Shown here piece after piece: positions 52,751-61,859 of a stretch of DNA of 64,000 bases. A program made the translations under genes and the position numbers. The notes beneath the pieces are model-generated. The model was given only the letters and a program-made list of their open reading frames with translations, searched no databases and had not been told where the DNA came from. How positions within the stretch are numbered: position 1 is the first letter of the stretch; the number at the start of each line of letters is the position of its first letter. The stretch is from an uncultured Paracoccaceae bacterium (lineage in GTDB: Bacteria; Pseudomonadota; Alphaproteobacteria; Rhodobacterales; Rhodobacteraceae): positions 1 through 64,000 of the forward strand of contig CANLVD010000004.1 of NCBI GenBank assembly GCA_947494445.1, read 5' to 3'.

Positions 52751-53491
52751 TCAGCCGCGCGGATCGTCCAGTTCCAGCGGATAGGCAGACGGCGACAAGG
52801 CTGCCTGAAACCACGTGACCAACGTCTGCACGGAAAAAACCGGCAGGCCGGTCGCTTTGCGAATGTCCCGCGCGTAAGGCACCATATTGGTGCATTCCAG
52901 AACGATGGCCCCCAGATCGGGATGGCTTGCCACCAGATCGCTGGCGGCATCAATCAGATCAGAGCGGCAGGCCGCGAAATCAATCTCAAGATGATCTGAC
53001 AAGATGGCCTGGGAAAATTCCCGCAAACCTTCCGTCCCCCCGATGGGCGTGTCCAGCGGTACGCCCGCGGCCTGTAAATGCGCGGGCGTCAGGGTGGATT
53101 TGGAGATCGTCAGCACGCCCACCCGCTTGCCCGGCGGCAGGGTTGCAGAAACCATCGGCACCTGCATCAATGACGAACTGGCCACCGGAACACCAAGGGC
53201 CGCTTTCAGGTCGTCTTGGATCAGCGCCAGAAACCCGCAATTCGTCACCACGCCGTCGCAGCCCATGCGCACCAGCGCCTGGCCCTCGGTCACAAACGCA
53301 TCCAGCATGGCACGCGCATCACCGCGCACGATCAGATCGGGTGTCGCTCCTGCGACCACCCGGTAATGCACCGGGAACGGCCATGTCAGCGCATTGCCGA
53401 TGTCACCGGGGATGCGCGGAAACTGCGCCTCCAGCATCAGAATGCCGATGCTCGCGCCATAAACCGACTTGCCGCCACGCTGCACACTCAT
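52751..53491 (-). CDS. Asp/Glu racemase family protein
   Basis: A 246-residue protein of the Asp/Glu/hydantoin racemase superfamily, which uses two cysteines to move a proton at the alpha carbon. The pair is present: VVTNCGFLALIQ near residue 85 and IVLECTNMVPYARD near 205. The length is normal. Its substrate cannot be named; hydantoin-type or aspartate-type racemases share this motif pair. It is divergent from the ThDP enzyme with 136 bp between, which carries a GTATAC repeat pair. Confidence 0.85.
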   Translation of the reverse strand: MSVQRGGKSVYGASIGILMLEAQFPRIPGDIGNALTWPFPVHYRVVAGATPDLIVRGDARAMLDAFVTEGQALVRMGCDGVVTNCGFLALIQDDLKAALGVPVASSSLMQVPMVSATLPPGKRVGVLTISKSTLTPAHLQAAGVPLDTPIGGTEGLREFSQAILSDHLEIDFAACRSDLIDAASDLVASHPDLGAIVLECTNMVPYARDIRKATGLPVFSVQTLVTWFQAALSPSAYPLELDDPRG

Positions 53492-53579
53492 CCCAGCCGC
53501 GCTCCTTCGCTCACCTTGCGTGTCCGACCTGTTAATCAGGCCCCCGGCACGCTGGCAACTTTTCTGTTGCTACCAGCCT

Positions 53580-53597
53580 GTATACAGCACAGTATAC
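53580..53597. promoter_or_regulatory. Two GTATAC palindromes in the divergent promoter
   Basis: GTATAC occurs at 53580-53585 and 53592-53597, within CTGTATACAGCACAGTATAC. The first is part of CTGTATACAG, a perfect 10-bp palindrome. TGTATACA-like sites are common operators of GntR/FCD regulators. It lies 31-48 bp before the ThDP enzyme start and about 90-105 bp before the racemase start. Confidence 0.55.
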
Positions 53598-53627
53598 CAC
53601 AAGCAACCGCATTTTCGGAATCACCAG

Positions 53628-55319
53628 ATGTCAAATTCAATGAACGGCGCTCAGGCCATGGTCGCGATGCTGGACGCCCATAAGGTTGAACACATTTTCG
53701 GCCTTTGCGGCGACACCAGCCTGCCGCTTTACGATGCGATCCGCGGCGAGCAGCACGGCATCACCCACATCCTGACCCGCGACGAGCGTTCGGCTTCCTA
53801 TATGGCTGATGGCTATTCCCGCGTGACCGGCAGACCCGGCGTTTGCGAAGGGCCCTCTGGCGGCGGGGCCACCTACATTCTGCCCGGGCTGATCGAAGCG
53901 AGCGAAAGTTCATATGCGGTGCTTGGCATCACCACCGACATCTCCGTGGGGACATACGGAAAATACCCGCTGACCGAGGTGGATCAGGAAGCGATGATGC
54001 GCCCGCTGACCAAATGGAACACGGTGATCAAGCAATCCGCGCACATCCCGCGCATGGTCCGCGCGGCGTTTCGCGCGATGACCACCGGGCGCTCGGGTGC
54101 CGCCCATCTGGGCCTGCCTTATGACATTCAATACGACGATGTGGACCCGGCTGATGTCTGGGCGGATGCCAACCATCAGACCTATCCCGCCTACCCCGCA
54201 GCACCTGCGCCCGGCGCGATCGAGGCAGCACTTGAGGCGATCCTGTCGGCCAAATCGCCACTCATCGTGTGCGGCGGCGGCGTCGTGATTGCTGGGGCCG
54301 AGGCAGAGCTGGACAGGCTGGCGACCCGACTTGATGTCCCCGTAGCGACATCGATCTCGGGTCAGGGGTCGCTGGCCGAAACACATCCCAACGCCGTTGG
54401 TGTCGTTGGCTCCAACGGTGGTACGGATGAGACATGGGCGGCCATGGAAAACGCCGATCTGGTGGTCTTCATGGGTGCCCGCGCAGGCTCCACCACAACC
54501 GCGCGCTGGGAAGCACCCAAGCCCGGCAGCCGCATCGTGCATTTCGACAGCGACCCGATGGTGATCGGCGCGAATTACCCCACGGAAGTGGCCGTGGTCG
54601 CCGATCTGAAACTTGCGCTGAGCGCGGCAAACGCAATTCTTGATGCCCGCGGACAAGGCTCCCAGAGCTTTGGCGGGGCGACTGCGGCGGCCGAGATCAA
54701 ACGTCGCAAGTTCGAGGTGTTCAACATCCACGCCACCAGCGACGCCACCCCGATCCGCCCCGAACGCGTGATCGCCACCTTGCAGAAAACCCTGCCAGAC
54801 GACGCCACCATCGTCTCGGACCCCGGCACAAGCTGCCCGTATTTCTCGGCCTATTACCAATTGCCCCGGCCGGGACGGCATTTCATCACCAACCGCGCGC
54901 ACGGGGCTTTGGGCTATGCCCTGTCGGCGTCACTGGGCGCGTGGTTTGGACGGCCGGGAAGCAAGGTCGTGGGGCTGATGGGCGACGGCTCTTTCGGGTT
55001 CACCTGCGGCGAGCTGGAAACCGTCTGCCGCTACCGCGCTAACATCACATTTATCGTTTTCTCGAACTCAAACTTCGGATGGATCAAGGCCAGCCAGAAG
55101 GACGACAAGGGTGCGCGCTACCATAATGTCGATTTCAACCGCGTCGATCAGGCCGCCGTGGCGGCCGCCTATGGTGTGAAATCCTGGAAGGTCGAGACCC
55201 CCTATGATCTGGAACGCGTGCTGCGCGAGGCGATCAATCATGACGGCCCGACACTGGTCGATGTAATCACTCAGCCGCTGGAAGAGAGCAATGCGCCGGT
55301 GCGCCGCTGGATGGGATAG
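53628..55319 (+). CDS. thiamine-diphosphate-dependent enzyme (acetolactate synthase / benzoylformate decarboxylase superfamily)
   Basis: A 563-residue ThDP enzyme. The N-terminal domain has the cofactor-activating Glu in LTRDERSASYMADGYSRVTG. The central domain shows IVCGGGVVIAGAEAELDRLA, and the C-terminal domain has the ThDP motif GDGSFGFTCGELETVCR followed by the VFSNSNFGW Asn block. It may decarboxylate or ligate a 2-keto acid; the substrate is not readable. The start ATG 53628 (or 53640) is preferred to a longer frame from 53469. It is divergent from the racemase gene. Confidence 0.87.
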   Translation: MSNSMNGAQAMVAMLDAHKVEHIFGLCGDTSLPLYDAIRGEQHGITHILTRDERSASYMADGYSRVTGRPGVCEGPSGGGATYILPGLIEASESSYAVLGITTDISVGTYGKYPLTEVDQEAMMRPLTKWNTVIKQSAHIPRMVRAAFRAMTTGRSGAAHLGLPYDIQYDDVDPADVWADANHQTYPAYPAAPAPGAIEAALEAILSAKSPLIVCGGGVVIAGAEAELDRLATRLDVPVATSISGQGSLAETHPNAVGVVGSNGGTDETWAAMENADLVVFMGARAGSTTTARWEAPKPGSRIVHFDSDPMVIGANYPTEVAVVADLKLALSAANAILDARGQGSQSFGGATAAAEIKRRKFEVFNIHATSDATPIRPERVIATLQKTLPDDATIVSDPGTSCPYFSAYYQLPRPGRHFITNRAHGALGYALSASLGAWFGRPGSKVVGLMGDGSFGFTCGELETVCRYRANITFIVFSNSNFGWIKASQKDDKGARYHNVDFNRVDQAAVAAAYGVKSWKVETPYDLERVLREAINHDGPTLVDVITQPLEESNAPVRRWMG

Positions 55320-55356
55320 ACCTCTGTCATGTTAACCTCTTGTCGCAGCTATGGCC

Positions 55357-55386
55357 TGTCCCCGCGGGGACACTTCTGGAAAGTGT
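55357..55386. repeat. 16-bp palindrome plus adjoining inverted repeat
   Basis: TGTCCCCGCGGGGACA at 55357-55372 is a perfect 16-bp palindrome, immediately followed by the inverted repeat ACACTT-N5-AAGTGT (55370-55386). The 200-bp region between the ThDP gene and the MLE gene otherwise holds no gene. It may be a terminator for the ThDP gene or an operator for the next operon; no U-tract is seen. Confidence 0.5.
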
Positions 55387-55519
55387 TTGAGTATGGGGGT
55401 TTAGCCATTCTGACTGCGGCAGGTTTCGGCGCGAAAGTATTAACATGCAGCCTCCCGCAAAAGACACAAAAACCATTGGCATTCGCCTGCGTCCCATTGC
55501 AGTCTGCGAGGCACAGGGA

Positions 55520-56656
55520 ATGACGGGGCAGACCAACTTGCAAACCATCACGGACATGACCGTCTGGCATCTGCAACTGCCGGTCAATGCACGGCGCGAT
55601 CACGGCATTGGCTCGGTCGAGCATGTGGTGGACATCGTCGTTCTGGGCCTGCGGTCAGAAGATGGCACATGGGGGTATGGAGAGGCGTCGAGCTGGTCGG
55701 TCTTCACCGGCTCGGCTGAGGCATCATATGCCGCCCTCAACCGCTACATCCGGCCACTGGTCGTCGGGCAATCGCTCGCAGACCGGGCCCGCATCATGGA
55801 AAACGCAAGCTATGCCGTTGCCCATTGCACGGAAGCCAAGGCAGCACTTGAAACGGCTCTGCTGGACCTTCAGGGCAGGCTGTCCGGATTGCCGGTCTGG
55901 GCGCTCCTGGGCGGACGGTGCCGCGACACGATCCCGCTCAGCTGCTCCATCGCCGATCCCGATTTCGACCGGGACTTGGACCTGATGGAGAGGATCAAGG
56001 CCGATGGCCTGCGGATCATCAAGCTGAAGACCGGCTTCAAGGGCCATGATTTCGACCTGATGCGGCTGGAGCGGTTGCGCACGGACTACCCGGAATTTGC
56101 CATCCGGGTCGATTACAATCAGGGACTGCACGCCAGCGATGCGCTGGCGTGCGTGCGCGACGTGGCGGGCTTCAAACCCGATTTCATCGAGCAGCCCGTG
56201 AAAGCGCATCTTTATGATCTGATGGCCGACATAAGGGCCCAGATCGACGTGCCGTTGCTGGCCGATGAAAGCGTCTTCGGGCCTGAGGATATGGGGCGTG
56301 CCATACGCGAGAGGATTGCCGACGGCGTGTCGATCAAGATCATGAAATCGGGCGGTTTGACCCGAGCGCAAACGGTGGCGCGCATGGCAGCAAGTGCTGG
56401 CATGTCAGCCTATGGCGGGGATATGTTCGAGGCGGGTCTCGCCCATCTGGCCGGCACTCATATGATCGCCGCCACGCCCGAGATCACGCTGGGCTGCGAG
56501 TTTTATCAGGCCTCATATTTTCTGGTGGAGGACATTCTCGAACAACCCTTCGAGGTGCGAGACGGTCAGGTCGTCGTGCCGGAGGCATCCGGTCTCGGCG
56601 GAACACCTGATACCGGAAAACTGGATCATTTTGCCATCAACAAGGCCACGGAATGA
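55520..56656 (+). CDS. mandelate racemase / muconate-lactonizing enzyme family protein
   Basis: A 378-residue enolase-superfamily protein of the muconate-lactonizing (MLE) type. The first Lys pair is in [10 protein letters not shown], metal ligands in [15 protein letters not shown] and LADESVFG, and the second Lys in [13 protein letters not shown]; this is the MLE/dipeptide-epimerase pattern. It could lactonise muconate-like acids or epimerise or racemise an amino-acid derivative. ATG 55520 is behind GAGGCACAGGG; a longer frame from 55445 and a shorter start at 55556 are alternatives. Its stop overlaps the DadA-type gene start by four bases. Confidence 0.87.
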   Translation: MTGQTNLQTITDMTVWHLQLPVNARRDHGIGSVEHVVDIVVLGLRSEDGTWGYGEASSWSVFTGSAEASYAALNRYIRPLVVGQSLADRARIMENASYAVAHCTEAKAALETALLDLQGRLSGLPVWALLGGRCRDTIPLSCSIADPDFDRDLDLMERIKADGLRIIKLKTGFKGHDFDLMRLERLRTDYPEFAIRVDYNQGLHASDALACVRDVAGFKPDFIEQPVKAHLYDLMADIRAQIDVPLLADESVFGPEDMGRAIRERIADGVSIKIMKSGGLTRAQTVARMAASAGMSAYGGDMFEAGLAHLAGTHMIAATPEITLGCEFYQASYFLVEDILEQPFEVRDGQVVVPEASGLGGTPDTGKLDHFAINKATE

Positions 56657-57897
56657 CTGAGAAGATCGTGATCATCGGCGCTGGGATCGTGGGCGTATCC
56701 ACGGCAATCTGGCTGCGCCGCTACGGGGCCGATGTGACCCTGGTGGACCGGGGCGCGCCGGGTCAGGGCACGTCTTACGGGAACGCCGGAATTCTGGCGT
56801 CCTGCGCAATTGTGCCGGTGACCACGCCGGGGCTGATCGCGAAAGCACCCAAGCTGCTGATGGACCCGGAATTTCCGCTTTTCATGCGCTGGAGCTATCT
56901 GCCCAAGCTCGCGCCATGGCTGGTGAAGTATTTGCGTCATGCAAATGACAAGGACACGCGGCGCATCGCCAAGGCCATGACGCCAATCATCGGCGACAGC
57001 GTGGACCAGCACAAGGCGCTGGTGGCTGACACTGATGCTACCCATTGGGTGACGGAAACCTCGTATAATTTCGCCTATGCCGATCGCGAAGCCTTTGAGG
57101 CTGACGGCTATGTCTGGGGTCTGCGCCGTGAGGCGGGCTTCGTGCCGGAATTGATTGAAGGCGCGGCCGTGAGGGAGCGTGAGCCGAACCTGTCTGATGC
57201 GGTGCAATGTCTGGCCTGCTGCAAGGATCATGGCTACATCCGCGATCCGGGAAATTACGTCGCTGCACTGGCAGATGTGTTCACCGGCATGGGGGGTACA
57301 TTTGTTCAGACCGATGTGACCGATTTCGAGATGGAAGACGGGCAGATCACGTCCGTACAGACCAAGGACGGCCCGATCCCCTGCGCACGGGCGATCATCA
57401 CAACAGGCGTCTGGTCGAAACCGCTGATGGCCAAGCTGGGTCTGAACATCCCGCTGGAAAGCGAGCGGGGCTATCACATCGTCTTTGAAGACGCGACCGG
57501 TGGACCGATTGAGCCGACAATGATCGCGAGCGGCAAGTTCGTGGCCACGCCGATGGCCGCCGGGCTGCGCTGTGCAGGCATCGTGGAATTCGGCGGGCTG
57601 GATGCCGGACCCTCCAAGGCGCCTTTTGCCATGCTGCGCAAGAAGGTGCGCGAGGCGTTTCCGGGTCTGAAATCCACAGCCGAGGTCGAATGGCAGGGGC
57701 ATCGTCCCGCGCCCTCTGACAGCCTGCCGCTGATTGGCGAGATCGGGCGCAGCGGTGTCTTCACAGGGTTCGGCCATCACCACGTGGGCTTGACGGGCGG
57801 ACCAAAAACGGGCCGATTGCTGGCGGAGATGCTGACCGGTCGGACCCCCAACATCGATATGAGCGCCTATGCGCCTGATCGGTTTGTTTCGAAATAA
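56653..57897 (+). CDS. DadA-type FAD-dependent D-amino-acid dehydrogenase family protein
   Basis: A 414-residue FAD oxidoreductase of the DAO/DadA family. The nucleotide-binding motif [21 protein letters not shown] is at the N-terminus, and [17 protein letters not shown] near the C-terminus fits the FAD contact block. It would oxidise an alpha-amino acid or related amine to the imino acid. It is translationally coupled to the MLE gene, and the TRAP binding-protein gene follows 34 bp later. Substrate unknown. Confidence 0.88.
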   Translation: MTEKIVIIGAGIVGVSTAIWLRRYGADVTLVDRGAPGQGTSYGNAGILASCAIVPVTTPGLIAKAPKLLMDPEFPLFMRWSYLPKLAPWLVKYLRHANDKDTRRIAKAMTPIIGDSVDQHKALVADTDATHWVTETSYNFAYADREAFEADGYVWGLRREAGFVPELIEGAAVREREPNLSDAVQCLACCKDHGYIRDPGNYVAALADVFTGMGGTFVQTDVTDFEMEDGQITSVQTKDGPIPCARAIITTGVWSKPLMAKLGLNIPLESERGYHIVFEDATGGPIEPTMIASGKFVATPMAAGLRCAGIVEFGGLDAGPSKAPFAMLRKKVREAFPGLKSTAEVEWQGHRPAPSDSLPLIGEIGRSGVFTGFGHHHVGLTGGPKTGRLLAEMLTGRTPNIDMSAYAPDRFVSK

Positions 57898-57931
57898 CAA
57901 TAAGAAAACTGAATTCAACAAGGAGAAGACA

Positions 57932-58921
57932 ATGACAAAGATCAAGACAACGACGATGGCGCTGGCCGTGTCGACGGCACTGACGGCCGTCAGCGTGGCG
58001 CCTGCTCTGGCCGAGAACTGGGACATGCCGATGGCCTATTCCGGCTCGAACTTCCACTCGGTGACCGGTGCGGAATTCGCCGAATGCGTGACCACCGGTA
58101 CGGGTGGTGACATCTCGATCACGACACACCCCAGCGGCTCGCTCTTTGCGGGCGCTGACATCAAGCGTGCGATCCAGACAGGTCAGGTGCCCATTGGCGA
58201 GCGGCTTCTGTCGGGTCATCAGAACGAGAACCCGATCTTCGGCATCGACAGCATTCCGTTCCTGTCGCCGTCCTTTGACGATCATGACAAGCTGTGGAAC
58301 GCCGCCAAGCCCACAATGGAAGAGATCCTGGCCGAGCAGAATCTGACGCTGCTGTATTCCGTGCCATGGCCGCCACAGGGCCTGTATTTCAATCAGGAAG
58401 TGAACGCGGTTGCCGATATGGAAGGCATCAAGTTCCGCTCCTACAACAACGCGACCGCACGTCTTGCCGAACTGACCGGCATGCTGCCTGTTCAGATCGA
58501 AGCGGCCGAAATTTCGCAGGCATTTGCGACCGGTGTTGCCTCCTCCATGGTGTCCTCGGGCGCGACCGGATATGACCGCAAGGTCTGGGAGAGCCTGAGC
58601 CATTTCTACGAGGTCGATGCATGGCTGCCACGCAACTATGTGATGGTGAACTCAGGCGTCTGGGACGGCACATCTGACGCCAACAAGAACGTCATCATGG
58701 GTTGTGCCAAGCTGGCCGAATATGCCGGCACATGGCGCGCCAAGGAGTACACAGGCTTTACCCTCCAGGGTCTGCGCGATGGCGGCATGAACGTGCAGCC
58801 GGCAGGCGATGGTCTGATGACCGAACTGCGCGCCATTGGTGAGACCATGACTGCCGAGTGGCTGGAAGCCGCAGGCGATCAGGGCAAGGCCATTGTGGAC
58901 GCCTATCGCGCAGCCCAGTAA
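57932..58921 (+). CDS. TRAP transporter solute-binding protein (DctP family)
   Basis: A 329-residue periplasmic binding protein (signal peptide about 1-27, ending VAPALAEN) of TRAP uptake systems. The substrate carboxylate-binding Arg is expected in GIKFRSYNNATARLAELTGM, followed by EAAEISQAFATGVASSMVSSG. The start ATG 57932 is behind AAGGAG. The transporter is usual for organic acids such as keto acids, aromatic acids or amino-acid derivatives; the ligand cannot be named. A 10-bp hairpin separates it from the small permease. Confidence 0.93.
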   Translation: MTKIKTTTMALAVSTALTAVSVAPALAENWDMPMAYSGSNFHSVTGAEFAECVTTGTGGDISITTHPSGSLFAGADIKRAIQTGQVPIGERLLSGHQNENPIFGIDSIPFLSPSFDDHDKLWNAAKPTMEEILAEQNLTLLYSVPWPPQGLYFNQEVNAVADMEGIKFRSYNNATARLAELTGMLPVQIEAAEISQAFATGVASSMVSSGATGYDRKVWESLSHFYEVDAWLPRNYVMVNSGVWDGTSDANKNVIMGCAKLAEYAGTWRAKEYTGFTLQGLRDGGMNVQPAGDGLMTELRAIGETMTAEWLEAAGDQGKAIVDAYRAAQ

Positions 58922-58931
58922 GGGCTGTTGA

Positions 58932-58966
58932 CAGCGGCGCGGCCCAAGCTCGCGCCGCTGGTTTTT
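58932..58966 (+). terminator. Terminator-like hairpin after the TRAP binding-protein gene
   Basis: CAGCGGCGCG at 58932-58941 pairs perfectly with CGCGCCGCTG at 58951-58960 around a 9-base loop, followed by GTTTTTC. It is a strong Rho-independent terminator, but the permease genes lie beyond it, so it is likely a partial terminator that gives more binding protein than permease. Confidence 0.8.
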
Positions 58967-58994
58967 CTTCATGACTTTATAGGGGGCAAGGCTG

Positions 58995-59528
58995 ATGGCG
59001 GCTGTTCGCATCCTGCGGTCCGTGCTGGACTTTCTTTATGTGCTCGCGGGCGTGCTCGCAGCGCTCTGTCTGATTGCGATCCTGGGTTTGATCATTGCGC
59101 AGATGGTGGCGCGCTGGACTGGTGAGATCTTCCCCGGTGCCGCGAATTACGCGGGCTATTGCATGGCGGCCTCGAGTTTCTTTGCCTTTGCCAACGCTTT
59201 GAACCGGGGCGCGCATATTCGCGTGTCGATCCTGCTCAATGCGGTAAACGAGCGGTTCCGCTGGGCGCTGGAGGTCTGGTGTTTCGGACTGGGCACGGTG
59301 ATCGCGTGGTATTTCACGTGGTATGCCTATAATTTCACCTACTGGTCATGGAAGTTCAACGAGTTGAGCCAGGCACAGGACGCAACGCCGCTGTGGATCC
59401 CGCAATCGGTGATGGTGCTGGGTGGCGGCTTGCTGGCCGTGGCCCTGACCGACAATCTGATTTCCGTGCTGACGACCGGTCAGCACCGCATCCAGCGCGA
59501 CATTGTCGACGAAAGCTACGGGGAGTAG
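58995..59528 (+). CDS. TRAP transporter small permease (DctQ family)
   Basis: A 177-residue membrane protein with four hydrophobic segments, the usual DctQ form. The segments start near residues 10, 45, 85 and 135, and the conserved NRGAHIRVSILLNAVNERFR loop follows the second. It pairs with the DctM-type permease and the binding protein. It starts with ATG 58995 and ends 4 bp before the DctM gene. Confidence 0.92.
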   Translation: MAAVRILRSVLDFLYVLAGVLAALCLIAILGLIIAQMVARWTGEIFPGAANYAGYCMAASSFFAFANALNRGAHIRVSILLNAVNERFRWALEVWCFGLGTVIAWYFTWYAYNFTYWSWKFNELSQAQDATPLWIPQSVMVLGGGLLAVALTDNLISVLTTGQHRIQRDIVDESYGE

Positions 59529-59532
59529 GCCG

Positions 59533-60843
59533 ATGACCGAGCTTTATGCAATCGCACTGTTTCTGATCGTTCTGTTTGTTCTTCTGGGCACCGGTGTCTG
59601 GGTCGGGCTGGCCTTGATGGGGGTGGCCTGGGTCGGCATGGAATTGTTCACCACGCGGCCCATCGGTGACACGATGGTCACCACCATCTGGGCAACATCG
59701 GCAAGCTGGACGCTGACCGCCCTGCCGCTGTTCATCTGGATGGGAGAGATCCTGTACCGAACGCGGCTGTCCGAGGACATGTTCCGGGGCCTGTCGCCGT
59801 GGCTGGGCCGCCTGCCCGGCGGGCTTGTGCACACCAATATCGTGGGGTGCACGGTTTTCGCGGCTGTATCGGGATCGTCCGCAGCAACGCTGACCACCGT
59901 GGGCAAAATGTCGATCCCCGAGTTGCGGGCGCGCAACTACCCCGAACACATCGTGATCGGCACGCTGGCCGGAGCGGCAACGCTTGGCTTGATGATCCCG
60001 CCGTCGCTGGCGCTGATCGTCTATGGCGTCACGGTTAACGAAAGCATCACGCAGCTGTTCTTTGCAGGTGTCTTTCCCGGCCTTGTGCTGGCGCTGATGT
60101 TCATGGGCTATGTTGCGATTTATTCGATTTTCTCGCGCAACTGGGCACCGATTGCCGACCCGGTGATGAGCTTCGTCGAGAAGGTCAAGAACTCACGCTT
60201 TCTGCTGCCGGTGATCGGACTGATCGTGGTGGTGATCGGGTCGATGTACATGGGCATCGCAACCGCAACCGAAGCGGCGGCTTTCGGCGTGGTGGGTGCG
60301 CTGGTTCTGGCGGCCGGGCAAGGCTCGCTCAACTGGGACACGTTCCGCGAAAGCCTGATGGGAGCGACCCGGACAAGTGCCATGATCATGCTGATCCTGG
60401 CGGGTGCCGCCTTCCTGAAACTGTCAATGGGCTTCACCGGCCTGCCGCGCGCACTGGCTGACGGGATTGCAGCGCTTGAGCTGTCGCGGTTCGAACTGCT
60501 GATGGCGCTTCTGGTCTTCTACATCATTCTGGGCATGTTCCTTGACGGCATCTCGTCCGTGGTGCTGACCATGGCAGTGGTCGAACCGATGGTGCGCGAG
60601 GCGGGCATCGACCTGATCTGGTTTGGCATCTTCGTGGTGGTCGTCGTCGAGATGGCGCAGATCACGCCGCCTATCGGGTTCAACCTCTTTGTGTTGCAGG
60701 GCATGACCGATCACGAGATGGGCTATATCACCCGCGCGGCCCTGCCGATGTTCCTGATCATGGTGGTGATGTGCTTCATCTTGATCTGGTTCCCCGAAAT
60801 TGCCCTGTGGCTGCCGGAGAACCTGCGCAAGGGGCCGGTCTAG
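59533..60843 (+). CDS. TRAP transporter large permease (DctM family)
   Basis: A 436-residue membrane protein with about twelve hydrophobic segments; DctM blocks are seen at AAVSGSSAATLTTVGKMSIP and GAATLGLMIPPSLALIVYGV, with QITPPIGFNLFVLQGM near the end. It forms the Na+-coupled path for the solute caught by the binding protein. It starts at ATG 59533 after GGAGTAGG; its 3' end overlaps the convergent ligJ by four bases. Confidence 0.95.
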   Translation: MTELYAIALFLIVLFVLLGTGVWVGLALMGVAWVGMELFTTRPIGDTMVTTIWATSASWTLTALPLFIWMGEILYRTRLSEDMFRGLSPWLGRLPGGLVHTNIVGCTVFAAVSGSSAATLTTVGKMSIPELRARNYPEHIVIGTLAGAATLGLMIPPSLALIVYGVTVNESITQLFFAGVFPGLVLALMFMGYVAIYSIFSRNWAPIADPVMSFVEKVKNSRFLLPVIGLIVVVIGSMYMGIATATEAAAFGVVGALVLAAGQGSLNWDTFRESLMGATRTSAMIMLILAGAAFLKLSMGFTGLPRALADGIAALELSRFELLMALLVFYIILGMFLDGISSVVLTMAVVEPMVREAGIDLIWFGIFVVVVVEMAQITPPIGFNLFVLQGMTDHEMGYITRAALPMFLIMVVMCFILIWFPEIALWLPENLRKGPV

Positions 60844-61859
60844 AGGCCCCGCGCTTTCAGGGACCTGTCGAGACGCGGATAGACGCGTCTCGCGTTGCCC
60901 TCAAACACTTTGGCGCGGTCCTCAGGTGAAAGGTCGAGCGCGTCGATGTAGCGCTTGGTATCATCGAAATGGTGACCGGTTTCGGGATCGATGCCCTTGA
61001 CCGCGCCGAACATCTCGGACGCGAACAGAATGTTGTCCACATCGATCACCCCGAAGAGGCAATCAATGCCCGCCTGATGATAGACGCAGGTGTCGAAATA
61101 GACGTTTCTCATCACATGCTCAGACAGGGGCGGTTTGCCCATCATGTCAGCCAGCCCCCGGTAGCGGCCCCAGTGATAGGGGACGGCCCCGCCGCCATGG
61201 GGGATGATCAGACGCAAATCGGGGAAATCGGCAAAGAGATCACCTTGCAGAAACTGCATGAACGCGGTGGTGTCGGCATTGATGTAATGCGCGCCGGTCA
61301 TGTGAAAATTGGCGTTGCAGGAGCCAGAGACATGGATCATCGCGGGCACGTCCAGCTCGACCATCTTCTCGAAAAACGGATACCAGGCCCGGTCGGTCAG
61401 CGGCACACCGGTCCACATGCCGCCTGTGGGATCAGGGTTGAGGTTGCAGCCGACACAGCCAAGCTCGGTCACACAGCGTTCAAGTTCCGCAATGGAGTTG
61501 GCGATTGGCGCTGCGGGGTTTTGCGGCAACTGGCACACGCCGATGAAATTGTCCGGGAACAACTGCGTGACGCGGTGGATCATGTCGTTGCAATGGCGGG
61601 TCCAGGTCATCGAGACCGCCTCATCGCCGATGTGATGACCCATGCCGCTGGCGCGCGGGCTGAAGATCGTCATGTCAGCGCCACGATCCTTCAGCGCCTT
61701 GAGCTGATTGGCCTCGACAGTTTCGCGGATCTGATCGTCAGAGATCATCGGAAAGTCAGGCATTGTGTCGCCTGTCTCGAATGCCGCGATCTGGGATTTG
61801 CGGAAATCGGTGAAGGGCTTGGGCTCGGTCGTGTAATGGCCGTGGCAATCGATGATCAT
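60840..61859 (-). CDS. ligJ: 4-oxalomesaconate hydratase
   Basis: A 339-residue amidohydrolase-superfamily enzyme very close in sequence pattern to LigJ, which hydrates 4-oxalomesaconate in protocatechuate 4,5-cleavage or gallate catabolism. Visible are MIIDCHGHYTT (HxH metal ligands), AMIHVSGSCNANFHMTGAHY and PHGGGAVPYHWGRYRGLADM, with the end block FEGNARRVYPRLD. The start ATG 61859 overlaps the ligK stop, so the two are translated as a pair. The ring-cleavage dioxygenase and other upstream enzymes are not in this window. Confidence 0.93.
   Translation of the reverse strand: MIIDCHGHYTTEPKPFTDFRKSQIAAFETGDTMPDFPMISDDQIRETVEANQLKALKDRGADMTIFSPRASGMGHHIGDEAVSMTWTRHCNDMIHRVTQLFPDNFIGVCQLPQNPAAPIANSIAELERCVTELGCVGCNLNPDPTGGMWTGVPLTDRAWYPFFEKMVELDVPAMIHVSGSCNANFHMTGAHYINADTTAFMQFLQGDLFADFPDLRLIIPHGGGAVPYHWGRYRGLADMMGKPPLSEHVMRNVYFDTCVYHQAGIDCLFGVIDVDNILFASEMFGAVKGIDPETGHHFDDTKRYIDALDLSPEDRAKVFEGNARRVYPRLDRSLKARGL

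Noticed and set aside
56626-58026. 466-residue open frame antisense to the DadA-type gene
   Set aside because: The plus-strand gene has the FAD motif and operon overlaps; the antisense product shows no recognisable features.
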